Assembly: GCA_038496445.1 (NCBI GenBank)
Contig: JALMLS010000175.1
Coordinates: 1 to 64,000, forward strand
From: Trichosphaerium sp. ATCC 40318
Taxonomy: Eukaryota; Discosea; Flabellinia; Trichosidae
DNA: 64,000 bases
Reading direction: 5' to 3'
Shown: positions 23,252 through 33,000 of the stretch, in pieces
How positions within the stretch are numbered: position 1 is the first letter of the stretch
Layout: every line of letters begins with the position of its first letter
Notes under the pieces: generated by a model
Seen by the model: only the letters and a program-made list of their open reading frames with translations
The model's database searches: none
What the model was told of the DNA's origin: nothing
Translations under genes and position numbers: made by a program

Positions 23252-23873
23252 ATGAGCAGGGAGCAATCCAGTTTTGATACAAAGAAAAAATGGACGCTTG
23301 TTAGACAGCATAAGGTTTTATCTGAGCGTGAAACTACTCATGGAGTACCTTACTGTATTGATATGCTTCAAGAGAATGATATTAACTTTAAGTCTGTTAA
23401 ACATCTAACGCAAGTACTCGAGCAAGCTAATCCTAGTTGGCACGCTGATTTCTCTGCGCAAGGTAGTTTTTCAGATTTTATCCAAAACAATTTGTCACGT
23501 GATTTTTATTTTTAGAACTTTTGAAACTTTTTTTATCAGATTTTTATTCTTTTTGTTTTAGGTGGTGTCGAGTTGTTGCTATCACAACTAAAGAAACTTC
23601 TGGTTGAAAAAGCTATAGATACTCAGTACGTACTTCTCAAAACTAGTGAGATTAATGAAGCCAAGAAAACTTACACGAGAACGAGCTTCAAATCAAGTCA
23701 AGGTACATTTAATTGTTACAATATAATTTATTTATTGTTACGTACAGATGAAGTACAATTATGATCACCTTGCACGATTACAAGAGAAGAACACATTATT
23801 ATTACAAGAGATGCAGAAACAAGAAGAGATGCTTGCAGAATTGGTACAAAGCTACAGTAGTGTCACGGACTAA
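23252..23873 (+). CDS. Formin-type GBD/FH3 fragment protein with coiled coil
   Basis: Starts MSREQSSFDTKKKWTLVRQH; HGVPYCIDMLQEN and EQANPSWHADFSAQ follow. After an intron containing TCACGTGA comes GGVELLLSQLKKLLVEKA. This order (KKW, PxxxIxxL, a WxxxF block, then GGxxxLLxxL) matches the GTPase-binding/FH3 start of diaphanous- and INF2-type formins. The gene then ends with a charged, Leu/Gln-rich coiled coil (ARLQEKNTLLLQEMQKQEEM ending SSVTD). There is no FH1 or FH2 domain, and only about 150 residues in all. It could bind a Rho-type GTPase or regulate a formin, but that is inference. The kinase gene begins only 24 bases downstream. Confidence 0.55.
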
Positions 23874-23896
23874 TAAATACACAGACAAACCAAAAA

Positions 23897-25137
23897 ATGA
23901 TAAACTATGATGAGATTAAAGTAGGCACAGAAATAGCGAAAGGTAATCAAGGAAGCGTTAGCCTGGGTACATGGAGAGGAAGCAAAGTAGGAACTACATA
24001 AAACGATAACATTTGTGTGTTACTCATTATTCTTTCTAGGTCGCCTTAAAGAGTATACTTCACGCTGAGGCAGCAAAAGACTTAAAAAACGAAGCTGCAA
24101 AATTTATGCAACTACGCCCACACGTGAGTAATTTTCAAGGATATCAATGATTTATGGTTTGTTTCTACAGGTGAATGTTGTCAGATTTATAGGATTGGCA
24201 ATAGCAAATGATGACAGCTTGGTGATTGTAAATGAATATGTCACTAGAGGTTCTTTGTGTGAGATGTTAAGAGACGATAATCAAGTATTTAATAAAAGCC
24301 AGCTACTAAAAATATGTCAAGGAACTGCTGCAGGTAACCGAACAACAACGTTGAACTCGAAATACATTGTTAAAAAACCCCAACACTTACATCTGTATTC
24401 TGTTAGGTATACATCATCTACACTGTGAGGGTATTGTAAGAAAAAATGATTGATCGATTCTATCAGTTTAAACTAATTGGTTTCTGTTGTTAGGTTCATC
24501 GAGACATTGCTGCAAGGAATGTTTTGATATCACATGATTTTATACCTAAAGTTACAGATTTCGGTTTTGCAAGATCTTTGGAACATCAAGAAGAGTGGCG
24601 GAGCACATTAGCAGGTAATATAAATTGTGCTTTGATATGTGCATATTAAACAAATTATATAAAAGGTTCCATTCCTCTACGATGGATGGCACCGGAATCA
24701 TTAGTTCCAGATACCCAAAACAAGATTATGTACAGTATTTATTCTGATGTTTGGATGTATGGAATGCTCTTGTTCGAAATAGTAACACGGAGTGTTCCAT
24801 TCTACTGGATTAAAGGTAATCTCAAAATATGCCTTATAGCGCTATTCTAAAAAAGGTTACTATAGATTCTATCAAAGTAGCAGAAGGCGTAAGAGATGGT
24901 ATCCTTAAGCTACCAAGGTGCAGTAGTTTATACATTGTTTATTAGTGTTGGTACTCAAGTGTTTTTTCAAGGCCGTCTTGTCCGTCCTTGGTAAAGATTG
25001 CTTCAGTGATGGATAGTGCATTACGTACACAACCTTATAAGAGACCTAGAATGTCGGCTATTCTCGAAACTATGATGTTGATGGAAGACAATGATATGAA
25101 CCATTGGCAACCATCAGAAGAAGAAAAGATGTGCTAG
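23897..25137 (+). CDS. Single-domain tyrosine-kinase-like protein kinase
   Basis: The kinase domain fills the whole protein (about 290 residues, start [20 protein letters not shown]). It has a glycine-rich loop of the form [14 protein letters not shown] with the ATP-binding Lys, NEYV at the hinge, HRDIAARN in the catalytic loop, DFG, and [10 protein letters not shown] in the P+1 region. HRD.AARN followed by PxRWMAPES is the tyrosine-kinase pattern; a TKL-type dual specificity cannot be excluded. There is no SH2, SH3, signal peptide or transmembrane segment, so it is a cytosolic minimal kinase. Seven or eight short introns; ends EEEKMC. The start codon is 24 bases after the stop of the GBD/FH3 gene. 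Confidence 0.85.
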
Positions 25138-25254
25138 TAAGTAAATCAATTGTTAACTGGCCAGGAAAAGTTGTACATATAACGTTGTAGTAAAACAAAA
25201 TAAAGTTATAAATAGATTGTGCTTGTACATGTGAGTTATTTGCAAGAACAGAAA

Positions 25255-25370
25255 AAAAATGATGAGTATCGAATTGAAGTGTAGTCCGCTACGCTCCGTG
25301 GGGGGAGGGTTGGCAGAAGAGTTACGTTTCGTCAGGAAATCTAAGATGACTACACCTCGTGGCTCATCGA
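25255..25370 (-). ncRNA. Structured Pol III-like RNA, copy A
   Basis: Read on the minus strand, the element starts about 25 bases after a TTTAAAAG box and ends in a run of T (complement of 25252-25259). It can fold as nested stems. GATGAG (complement of 25363-25368) pairs with CTCATC at the 3' end (complement of 25261-25266). Inside that, GTGTAGTC pairs with GACTACAC. An internal segment of about 30 bases around CCTGACGAAACG is identical to copy B at 30.3 kb. The apical hairpin differs from copy B in length and sequence but can still form short pairs. The size is about 116 nt. It matches no snRNA, SRP, RNase P/MRP or tRNA I know. Transcription is inferred, not shown. Confidence 0.65.
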
Positions 25371-25371
25371 T

Positions 25372-25480
25372 AGAAATATCAACACGTGACACTTTTAAAC
25401 ACGAGCACAAACAAAAAAAATAGTTGTGGGAAAAAACCTGTGCCAAATTTCTACAGTACCATTTAGATCATAAAAGTGTA
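25372..25480 (-). promoter_or_regulatory. Shared upstream promoter of ncRNA copy A
   Basis: In minus-strand order: AGAAATTTGG, then CCACAACT, then TTTGTTTGTG, then TTTAAAAG, then CACGTG, then the RNA start. The same boxes occur in the same order and nearly the same spacing upstream of copy B. A TATA-like box about 25 bases before the start plus a distal conserved box is how type 3 Pol III (U6-like) promoters are built. Confidence 0.6.
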
Positions 25481-25637
25481 AAAGCACCTGTACAGTAGCT
25501 TACTTCAATACGTACTGACAATGTCATTTTCATTGAATGAAATTAATGGCAGCAATGTTAACTTATAAGCACGCTTGCTGAATAGTATCCACAACATTCG
25601 TATCCCTGCAATTACTACCTTTATTGGAGTGGTACAT

Positions 25638-26404
25638 TTAGGCGTCAATCCACTGCTTGATTGGCTCCAGAGAAATAACAGCATTGTACATTTTGCTCAA
25701 ACGAGGTACAGGTTTAAGGTCAAGAGACTCAGGTACAGTCAAAGATACATCTCTTATCATTGATGCGACCAAAATATCTGCGAAAGAAACTTCCTTGCCT
25801 GTACAACCGAGTTAGTCACATTAAACCTACTGAAAACGAATCTACCTGAGAAGTAGTCGCCCTCAGTTTGACCCAAAATGGTGTCAAAGGCTTTGAGTTG
25901 AGTTTTTTGGTATTCAGCAAACTTTTGCTTATCTCCGCCTGCCAACACAACAGGTACCCAAGCATCGCGATAAGAAATGTACGCAGATGCTGCTCTATCA
26001 CTGTGATAGTCTTTGATATCATCAACGCCATATTTACCAAGTTTCTTTGCCATGTATCTTATCATCGGCACATGCTCGCACATGTTAAGACCTTACCCTT
26101 TATCAGAATTGTAACAACCAAGAGTCAACTCTTACCGTTCAAGTGCAAGATTGGAACACCGCCAAAAGGATTCACCCCACTGCTTATAATATTCTCCTTT
26201 TTTTTCAGGCCAAGCGCCAGGGAAATCAATAATCTCCTCAGTAAACTTGATGCCGTTCAATAACATGAAAAATCTAAGTTGATTTAGTTGAGTCTTATTC
26301 AAAGTTGGACAGTACCTGACTGGACCACCGCGTCCTCCAAGTTTACCAAGCTGAATGTAAGTGAACTTTGGAGTACATCCGATTTTATCGTTCGCTGTTG
26401 TCAT
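25638..26404 (-). CDS. Glutathione S-transferase
   Basis: Starts MTTANDKIGCTPKFTYIQLG, with GGRGGPVR joined across an intron to FFMLLNGIKFTEEIIDF. This is the N-terminal thioredoxin-fold pattern of sigma/alpha-type GSTs (Tyr in TYIQLG as candidate catalytic residue). FGGVPILHLNG contains the cis-Pro that binds glutathione. The helical C-terminal domain follows (MIRYMAKKLGKYG, then KEVSFADILVASM), ending IKQWIDA. Four or five exons. It conjugates glutathione to electrophiles or acts as an isomerase in the cytosol. An upstream GTG at 26458 is in frame, but the ATG at 26404 is the better start. Confidence 0.85.
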
Positions 26405-26798
26405 TGTTGTTGTTCTTTCAATTTGTGATGAAATATTATTTTTGTAATTTTCTTCCACTTTCTCCGTTTAGAAATCGTTCCTCGGCAACCATTATTGTGT
26501 ACTAACAGATTAATCGCTGTGAGTATTGCTTACTGGTTTATTGTAGTTTGACTGATAGTGTTTGGGTTCTCCTCGGGTCACTTTCCTGATATAGTAATTG
26601 ACCCTCGTTAGTTTTTTCAAAATGTACCTGATGTAATCTTACGTGTAAAAAATCCAAAGCGGTACACCACAAAAGGTTACTCTAATTACATAGAAACAAA
26701 AAACCACATTGTTGTCAGAAATACACTTTGTACGATAACACTACGTTCTAGAAAACCATAGCTATTTTAAGTGGCTCTACAATATAGTTTTCAGTGAA
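26405..26798. other. Divergent intergenic region
   Basis: Between the starts of the GST (-) and sirtuin (+) genes, so it should contain both promoters. No open frame, RNA gene or clear motif pair was found. Confidence 0.4.
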
Positions 26799-28723
26799 AT
26801 GAGCTTAAGTCTACACAGTTTTGATTCTAATGCAGTTTACCAGACATTAAACATGGGAGGCGCTGTTTCTGCCCTATCGCCTGAAAAAAAGGTAGAATTG
26901 AAAGCCAACTTCGAGGCTTATTGTAAAAAAGCCGCTCAAGAAATCGCCGACGCAGATATATGTACGCCAGTAATATACAATCGCTCGTGACGGGTTTATT
27001 TGTCTAATACTTGATTAGTTTTATTATCTACAGGCGCAGGGTTCTCCGCAGATAGCGGTTTAGCCGTTGTACGACTCCATTCGTTTTTTGTAACAGTCAA
27101 ACCACAGTTTTTTCGCCCAATTTAGCTAACCCAAACCCGAAAGTTACCGGTTTTCTTATTGCACCTAGTACAAAGATATTGCAGATATAGATGTCTACCA
27201 CGAGAGAGATTTGAGTTACCATGATATATGTATACCTGACTGGGTAAGTGTTTTATTACATGAAGCGCAATTCCGTTAAAAATGGCAGCAAAAAAAAATT
27301 CAACTTTCTGACAATTTCTTTATCTGACGTTTCCTTATAGGTTAAACATGAGCCCAACTTGTTTTATGGGTTCTGGGGTATGTGCTTTAATGACTATAGA
27401 GAGTGTAAGCCTCATGAGGGATACTATATTATAAAACGATGGAAGGAAGAGCTATTCTCAAGCAACAAAAAATGGGACGAAGTTGCAAAAGTTTATAAAT
27501 CTGTACGTCTTGTTTTTCATTTCACAGAAATGAGTTTGGTTTTTTTTGCCTAACAAGCAGAAAAGGACCTCGCAGAGGAAATGAAGGCTTTGTCTATCTC
27601 TGAAAAAGACGGAAGTGAGAGAAGTCACTTTTTAAGTGCCGTGAAACCAGAAGAAGGAAGTAAAGAAGCGGGTAATATATTTCTTTGAGATGAATCTTAC
27701 TGTGGTTTTTCACTGACAAAAAAAAATAGGACCGTTCTTTGTTTATACAAGTAATGTCGACGCTCATTCGATATACCCTGGACTTTTCGGTGTCCATGAA
27801 GTGGTTGAAATACATGGGTATGTACTGCAGGTTTCTTTGAGTTACTTGGGCTTAACATAGTGACAGGAACACTGAGACTTGGCAGTGCGCATCACATTCA
27901 CAGTGTGATTTAAAATTATGGAAAGCTCCTGCGGATTTTAAGTTTAACGTTGATAAAACTACCATGTACGCTCGTAAACAAGAAATCGAATCTGAGCATA
28001 AAGGATGGCAAAACAACCAACCAACGTACGACATTCACAGATATTTTGATATAAGTTCATTCAAACCCAATGGTGCTTAATCGTGATTTTCAGCTGCCCT
28101 GATTGTGGTGGACCTGCTAGACCTGCTATTCTTATGTTTGGAGATATGGACTATATAGCTGATAAATATGGATCACGTGCATATCATATATGGGAAAAGG
28201 TACATACAAACCAAACGTTTGAAACTAAGACTTATATAGCGTGCAACTGCTTGCGTTAACAAACTTGGTGCAAAGGCAGTTATACTTGAGGTTGGATGTG
28301 GTAACAATGTACGTTATTTCTGTGAAGCAGCAACCAAATAACAAACTACTTAAGGTTCCTTCTGTACGCTGGCATGATACTGGTCTTGCAAAGAATTATT
28401 GGGGTGTAGATAAATCAACTCTTATTCGTGTAAACCCAGATTTCCCTCTATCTGACAGTGATGAATGTCCTGTTATACCAATTATGGCTAAGGGATTAGA
28501 CACAATAAAGGAGATTGATAAACATCTAAGAGCTATCCTTGAAGCTCGAAAGAAAGCAAAAGGAGCAACAGAGGAAGTAAAAGTAGTCGAAACTGAAGAA
28601 CAAACGAAAGAAAGTGATGAAGTAAAACCTAAGGTAGACACAACGGAAGTAAAAGAAGACGAAGAAGAAGTATCAAAGGAAACCAAAGAAGAGGTTGCAA
28701 AGGAAGACGAAAAGAAAAACTGA
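26799..28723 (+). CDS. SIR2-family NAD-dependent deacylase with acidic tail
   Basis: The sirtuin core is spread over about nine exons: AGFSADSGLAV joined to YKDIAD (NAD loop), YTSNVDAHS (the TQNxD equivalent), EIHGN with the catalytic His, a Cys-containing segment QCASHSQCD, and CPDCGGPARPAILMFGD with the second zinc Cys pair. VILEVGCGNN, then LIRVNPDFPL, complete the Rossmann part. A 65-residue Lys/Glu-rich tail ends KEDEKKN. Two in-frame starts are possible. The ATG at 26799 adds 18 residues; the ATG at 26853 begins MGGAVSAL, a textbook N-myristoylation sequence (Gly2, Ser6). The family removes acyl groups from lysine using NAD; the substrate is unknown. Confidence 0.85.
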
Positions 28724-28902
28724 TTAATCACGTATAATCGGCCTGTCAACAGACATAAAGAACTTGCTGATCTAGTATTCAATAAAATGTTATCCCTAAA
28801 AAACGACGCTCTAAAAGCCCATTTTCTCATAAAAAAGAAATGACAACCCAGCACCGTTTGATTACACGTGAACTAAAATATTTCAACCTTTTTGACTTAT
28901 TA

Positions 28903-30067
28903 TTACATTACTGAGCATGCTCCTTCTTCTTGCTTAGGATCTCCGGTATGCCAAACAACACCTAAAAGAAAATAAAAACAAAACACTTGTTACCTTCTTC
29001 AAAAAATGAGAAAAAAAACCATTGACTACATACCTTCACTCTGCGCTTCAATTGCTTTAAGAGCTGCTTCATGCTTCAATTTCAATACCTGTTCATTAAA
29101 CATTTCAACATAACCACAATTCAAGCATGTAAGAACTAGCAAAGGCGCTTCAGAGTCATCCTAACACCGAACATTAACTTTTTTTTTCAGCCAGTAAGAA
29201 AAAAAAAGAACATGTCATTCTTCTACCGCCGAGATGTCGGTTCCTTACCTCTCCTTCGATGAACTTATTCACGACACGTGTAAACATTGTCTTATGCGTT
29301 AAGAAAAGAGTTGTTTGGGCTATATCTACTTTAGTTTGTCCGCACTTGACGCATTTATAGTTTTTTCGTAAGCGGTCCAAAGGATTTTGAGCTCTGAGTC
29401 TGAATCTAGGTATAAGCCTTTCTTCCGCGTGTTTTGCGAGGCTTTCTAGTGTTACCTCTTTTCCTAAAGGAAAAATGAGTGCTGTTGATTGTGAACAAGA
29501 TTTACCTTGTTGTGCAAGCGCTATGAGCCTACAGGCGATACAAAAATCAGGGAATTGAAGCTCCTTCTGATTTTTAGTATTTGCTAGCGTCCAAATCTTT
29601 CTAGAAGTCGTCAGTACTACACCCGACGCTACATGCGTATGATATATTACCCCAGCAAGTTTTTAGGAAGACCAGAGTATGCGAGAAATTTAGCGTCCGT
29701 CTTTCAATAATTAACGTATTGTAGGTTGTATTTTAATACGTACGAATCCGACAGCGCCATCTCCGTCTTTATCTGCGAGTTTAAAAATGTTCCTGTACAC
29801 TTGCTCTTCTGTTAATCGTAGTGGTACATCTGCGAAAGCCTCGGGATCGTCTGAAGCGTCAACTGTGTCATCTTTTGACTCCATTGAAATAACTGTATCA
29901 CCCTTTGGCTCATCGGCCTCATTTGGCTCTGATGCGCTTACGTCGCTTGATTCAGGAGCGTTGGTAGCTACTGCGCTTTCTACAACTTGTTCTTCTACAG
30001 CGGTTGGTTTAGCTTCTTCTGTATCATCTTTTTGTTCTACTGGAGTGTAATCAATGTCTGTGCTCAT
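28903..30067 (-). CDS. EH domain / zinc-ribbon protein with CaaX box
   Basis: The first exon is a long acidic Ser/Thr/Val-rich region (start MSTDIDYTPVEQKDDTEE). It ends in LTEEQVYRNIFKLADKDGDG, an EF-hand loop. The splice joins give AKFLAYSGLPKNLLGKIWTL, then ANTKNQKELQFPDFCIACRL, the standard Eps15-homology (EH) layout of two EF-hand-like halves with the LGKIW core. Next come YKCVKCGQTK and VLTCLNCGYVEMF, two CxxC knuckles about 50 residues apart, resembling the DUF2082-type zinc ribbon. The protein ends GACSVM, a farnesylation-type CaaX motif. EH domains bind NPF peptides in endocytosis; a prenylated tail would place the protein on membranes. I know of no described family with this combination. 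Confidence 0.75.
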
Positions 30068-30255
30068 TATCCAACCGATTACAATTCGTTACAAATGCTG
30101 TGAAACAGTTTTACTTTTCTAGTCAATAGTTTTCACGTAAGCCTCGCTCACAATTCTACAACTGACCTATATCAAAGCACTCAATTACCCAATGTAAAGA
30201 GTCCACCGTACTGGTTTCTTCAACTGGATCAAATGACAAGACGGTAGAATAAGAA

Positions 30256-30391
30256 AAAAAAAGATGAGTGTCGAATTGAAGTGCAGTCCACTACCTCCAG
30301 ATTGCCCGACATCGTCGTCAGGCAGGGAGGTAGACAGAAGAATTACGTTTCGTCAGGAAATCTAAGATGACTACACCTCGTGGCTCATCGA
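30256..30391 (-). ncRNA. Structured Pol III-like RNA, copy B
   Basis: Second copy, 5 kb from copy A and on the same strand. Outer stem: GATGAG (complement of 30384-30389) with CTCATC (complement of 30263-30268). Second stem: GUGUAGUC with GACUGCAC, where a U-A pair of copy A has become U-G, so pairing is kept only if the RNA is read from the minus strand. The apical hairpin is long: CTACCTCC pairs with GGAGGTAG, and inside it TGCCTGAC with GTCGGGCA. A block of about 56 bases (complement of about 30341-30397) is identical to copy A. The 3' end runs into nine T (complement of 30254-30262), a Pol III terminator. About 136 nt. Function unknown. Confidence 0.65.
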
Positions 30392-30394
30392 TAG

Positions 30395-30490
30395 AAATAA
30401 CAACACGTGACACTTTTAAACGCGAACACAAACAAAAAGAAAAAGTTGTGGTTGAAAATGTACCAAATTTCTGCCAGTTAGAAACCAGAA
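30395..30490 (-). promoter_or_regulatory. Shared upstream promoter of ncRNA copy B
   Basis: In minus-strand order: AGAAATTTGG, CCACAACT, TTTGTTTGTG, TTTAAAAG, CACGTG, then the RNA. The sequence between the boxes has diverged from copy A while the boxes are kept, which argues for selected promoter elements and not merely a recent duplication. Confidence 0.6.
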
Positions 30491-30935
30491 TAGCATAACA
30501 TGCACCTCAACGTGAAAGTGTTGTCAGTTGCTACAATTAGTATGTAGAAGAAATTATCTTGATGACGTCACCGCACGACAAAAATGACTTAAGTCTTTTC
30601 GGTCTTTTGAACAACAAAGCAAAAACCGCTTACACCTTTGAAAAAAGTGCAAGGTTTCAGGCGTTTCATCACGTGTATTGCAGAAAAAGTAGTGCTGACA
30701 AAGTCAATGTTTTACTTAACAATTGATGCTGCGTAATTTGTACAAAACGACACAACCTCAAGCCGAAAAAACTAAAGTATCTTTACTTTTCCAAAACGGA
30801 AGACTGAAAGTAGGACTGTTTCGTTCCAACCCCTGTCTCATGGTGTAGATACACAATTACACGTTCTAACTAAATAAGGCAAAATAGCTGAAAATACAAA
30901 GAACGTAATACAAGAAGGTTTAAACAACAGATGTA
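30491..30935. other. Intergenic region
   Basis: No exon or RNA gene was recognised between the ncRNA promoter and the end of the DUSP-UBL gene. One CACGTG occurs at about 30671. Confidence 0.4.
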
Positions 30936-32738
30936 TTAAAGAATATTGTTTTTTTTTGCTTTGATGATTTTGATACGTTCCATTGCATTAAATCCAAGCT
31001 CCTCTAAAATACTGCCAGTAATATCAGTCACTTTGATAACAGCTTCATTCATCAATGAGCCAAGTTCTTGTGCTCTTTCATGTGCAATACCCAACTTGAC
31101 AAGCGTTTCTTGCCATTGATCAAGTTCTTTGTTGAGCTCTTCGAATGTTGAAGTTAATACAGGAGCGAACGTAGGCTAAAAATCATCAGTAATAATTGAT
31201 ATTGGTAACTACCTTGGTGTTGTCAGAAGTAGCTTTTTCCATCCATGAATTTGTACCAATCAAAGATGAGTAAGAACCAAACTTGTTGTTCACAAGAGAG
31301 TTTTGGTTGTCATAATAATCATGCTATAATGCTGTTAGTGTATTTGCGTTAACCTGCGTAAACTGTACTACAAGATATTGCTGTTTTTCTTGAGTTAGAA
31401 TATCAGTGGATGTGTTTTGTGAATAGTTTTTTGGTTCATACTACAGCACGGTCAGACGTTGTTTCGTAGTAGCATACCTCATTATCATATTCTTCACGGT
31501 TTTGGGCTATTTCAAGCGCATCTTGCAATATATCAAGATGGTCAGGATCATCTCCAAACTTAGTGTATTGGTGATTGGGATCAAGCGCTGCTTTTGACAA
31601 GAACTTGTCTTTTGGATCTTCCTTCAATTTTACATCCATCTTGTTCAAATACTCATTGTTTTTCTTATCTCCATTGTCTGTATTGACAACATGTTTCTTC
31701 TTAGAATATGAGTATGTGCTTGAATTCATGCCACCTCTATAGCGTTTAGGTGGCTTTGGGAATCCGTCGTCATTCTGTTCTTCTATGAGCATCCGTTGCT
31801 TGTCAATAATTTGCGACTCATCTAATCTCTTTGATGGGTTATCCAATAGCTTCACTCGGCATCCTTGGTGATAATCCCAAACCTTACACTATAACCAAAT
31901 GTATTAATATTGAATAGGTACTAACACAACACACCTTTTCCTTGTCTAACATAAACTCGGCACACATGTCAGTCAGGAAGTCTCCAATTGTTGTGGCCTT
32001 GCTAAATTGCTTGATGATAGTGTGTTCAGACTCTAAGGCACTTGACTTGTTAATGTGTAACGTCAATAGGCGCACTAGTAAATATGTTAAATAACACCAC
32101 AATTAATATGAGTCATTTGGAGCGTGACACTAACAGAAGAAAGAAAAAAAAAAGAATATGGACTGACCTTCAACTTGCACGCTATTGCGTCCATGCTTAA
32201 TTGCCCTGCGCTTTATCTCAGGGCCTCCACCATACCTTTTATCGTTAGCACGAATCAATGACTAGTATTAAATTGTAAACACAAATATTTAGCGAGCCTA
32301 CAGGCCAGACAGTCGTTTTGAGACGTCTGTGGCGTGTTAGGAATAACCTTTGTGTTTGCCTAACTAAAAATACTAACCAGCTATGCAACGTTTGCCATAT
32401 CTCCTCTGAGACAATAAAATAGTGGTAAGACTCTGTTGCAGTGCGCATTACAACATTATATGGATTATTCGGCTCAAGAATAGACGAATTATCAATTGCA
32501 GGCGGTGGCTCGTCTGTATCGCAATGAGACCATATTTCATACTCAACATAATCCTTGTAAATTGGATAAATAAAAAAACCGCTATAGCTATGTTTAACAC
32601 CTTCCACTGTTTAAACCACTTGGCAGTGATAAGATAATAGCTTTTTCTAATGCTGAGAGGTGCCTCTTCTTCCTCTAGCTGTTTAATGATAACCTTTTGC
32701 TCCTCCTTCTCCGGTACAGGCTGAGCGCCCTGATACAT
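30936..32738 (-). CDS. DUSP-UBL protein lacking the USP protease domain
   Basis: Starts MYQGAQPVPEKEEQKVII. The DUSP domain follows: YYLITAKWFKQWK joined to DYVEYEIW, AIDNSSILEP and SEEIWQTLHSWYGGGPEI, all hallmark positions of USP4/11/15-type DUSP domains. Next is a ubiquitin-like domain (VEVRLLTLHINK, then KVKVWDYHQGCRVKLLDN, DESQIIDKQRMLIEEQ). The usual next step, the Cys/His boxes of the ubiquitin protease, is absent. Instead a charged linker leads to a helical C-terminus (LDQWQETLVKLGIAHERAQE, then ITGSILEELGFNAMERIKII) that looks SAM-like. About eight exons; stop at 30936. It may bind USP partners or substrates without cutting ubiquitin. Confidence 0.75.
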
Positions 32739-32851
32739 TCTAAATTTCGTCGACCGAGTCGAAATACGAATTGAGCAGATGTTACTTCCCACAAACAACA
32801 AAAAATCTGCAGTTCAAGATTTTGTGCACTGGGTGGGTTCTTTTTTCGTCG

Positions 32852-33000
32852 TCACATCGATCCACGTGAAAACACTCGCTCTACAGTTGCAGAGCTAGCA
32901 GGCACACATAAGTACACCTTGGCTACTTTACGGATGGTAGGGAAACATAAGGTTTTCCAACAAATATGAACTAAAATCCTGTTTTCGATTTGGATCCATG
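32852..33000 (-). pseudogene. hAT transposase C-terminal relic
   Basis: The minus-strand frame reads PTIRKVAKVYLCVPASSATV, followed directly by ERVFSRGSM and a stop. This is the hAT-family dimerisation motif (usual form: P.LA.LA..YL.IPASS...ERVFS). Upstream only a short open stretch and a possible spliced exon (MVILNNTYKDQVRGASKQIK, about 33165-33080) remain; the RNaseH-like core is not seen. It is a decayed element fragment or a small domesticated piece. Terminal inverted repeats were not found by eye. Confidence 0.6.

Noticed and set aside
25255-25370. Reading the repeated element as a short protein (MSIELKCSP...)
   Set aside because: The two copies use different frames after the variable region and copy B stops early, whereas RNA pairing is preserved.
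25255-25370. Identification of the repeated RNA as U3 snoRNA, C/D snoRNA, hammerhead ribozyme or tRNA
   Set aside because: Only short chance matches (for example ATTTCTAT, CCACGAGG, CTGA). Box spacing, ribozyme core bases and tRNA arms do not fit.
28396-28854. 152-codon minus-strand Ser/Thr-rich frame
   Set aside because: Antisense of the Lys/Glu-rich sirtuin tail; low-complexity coding keeps the reverse frame open.
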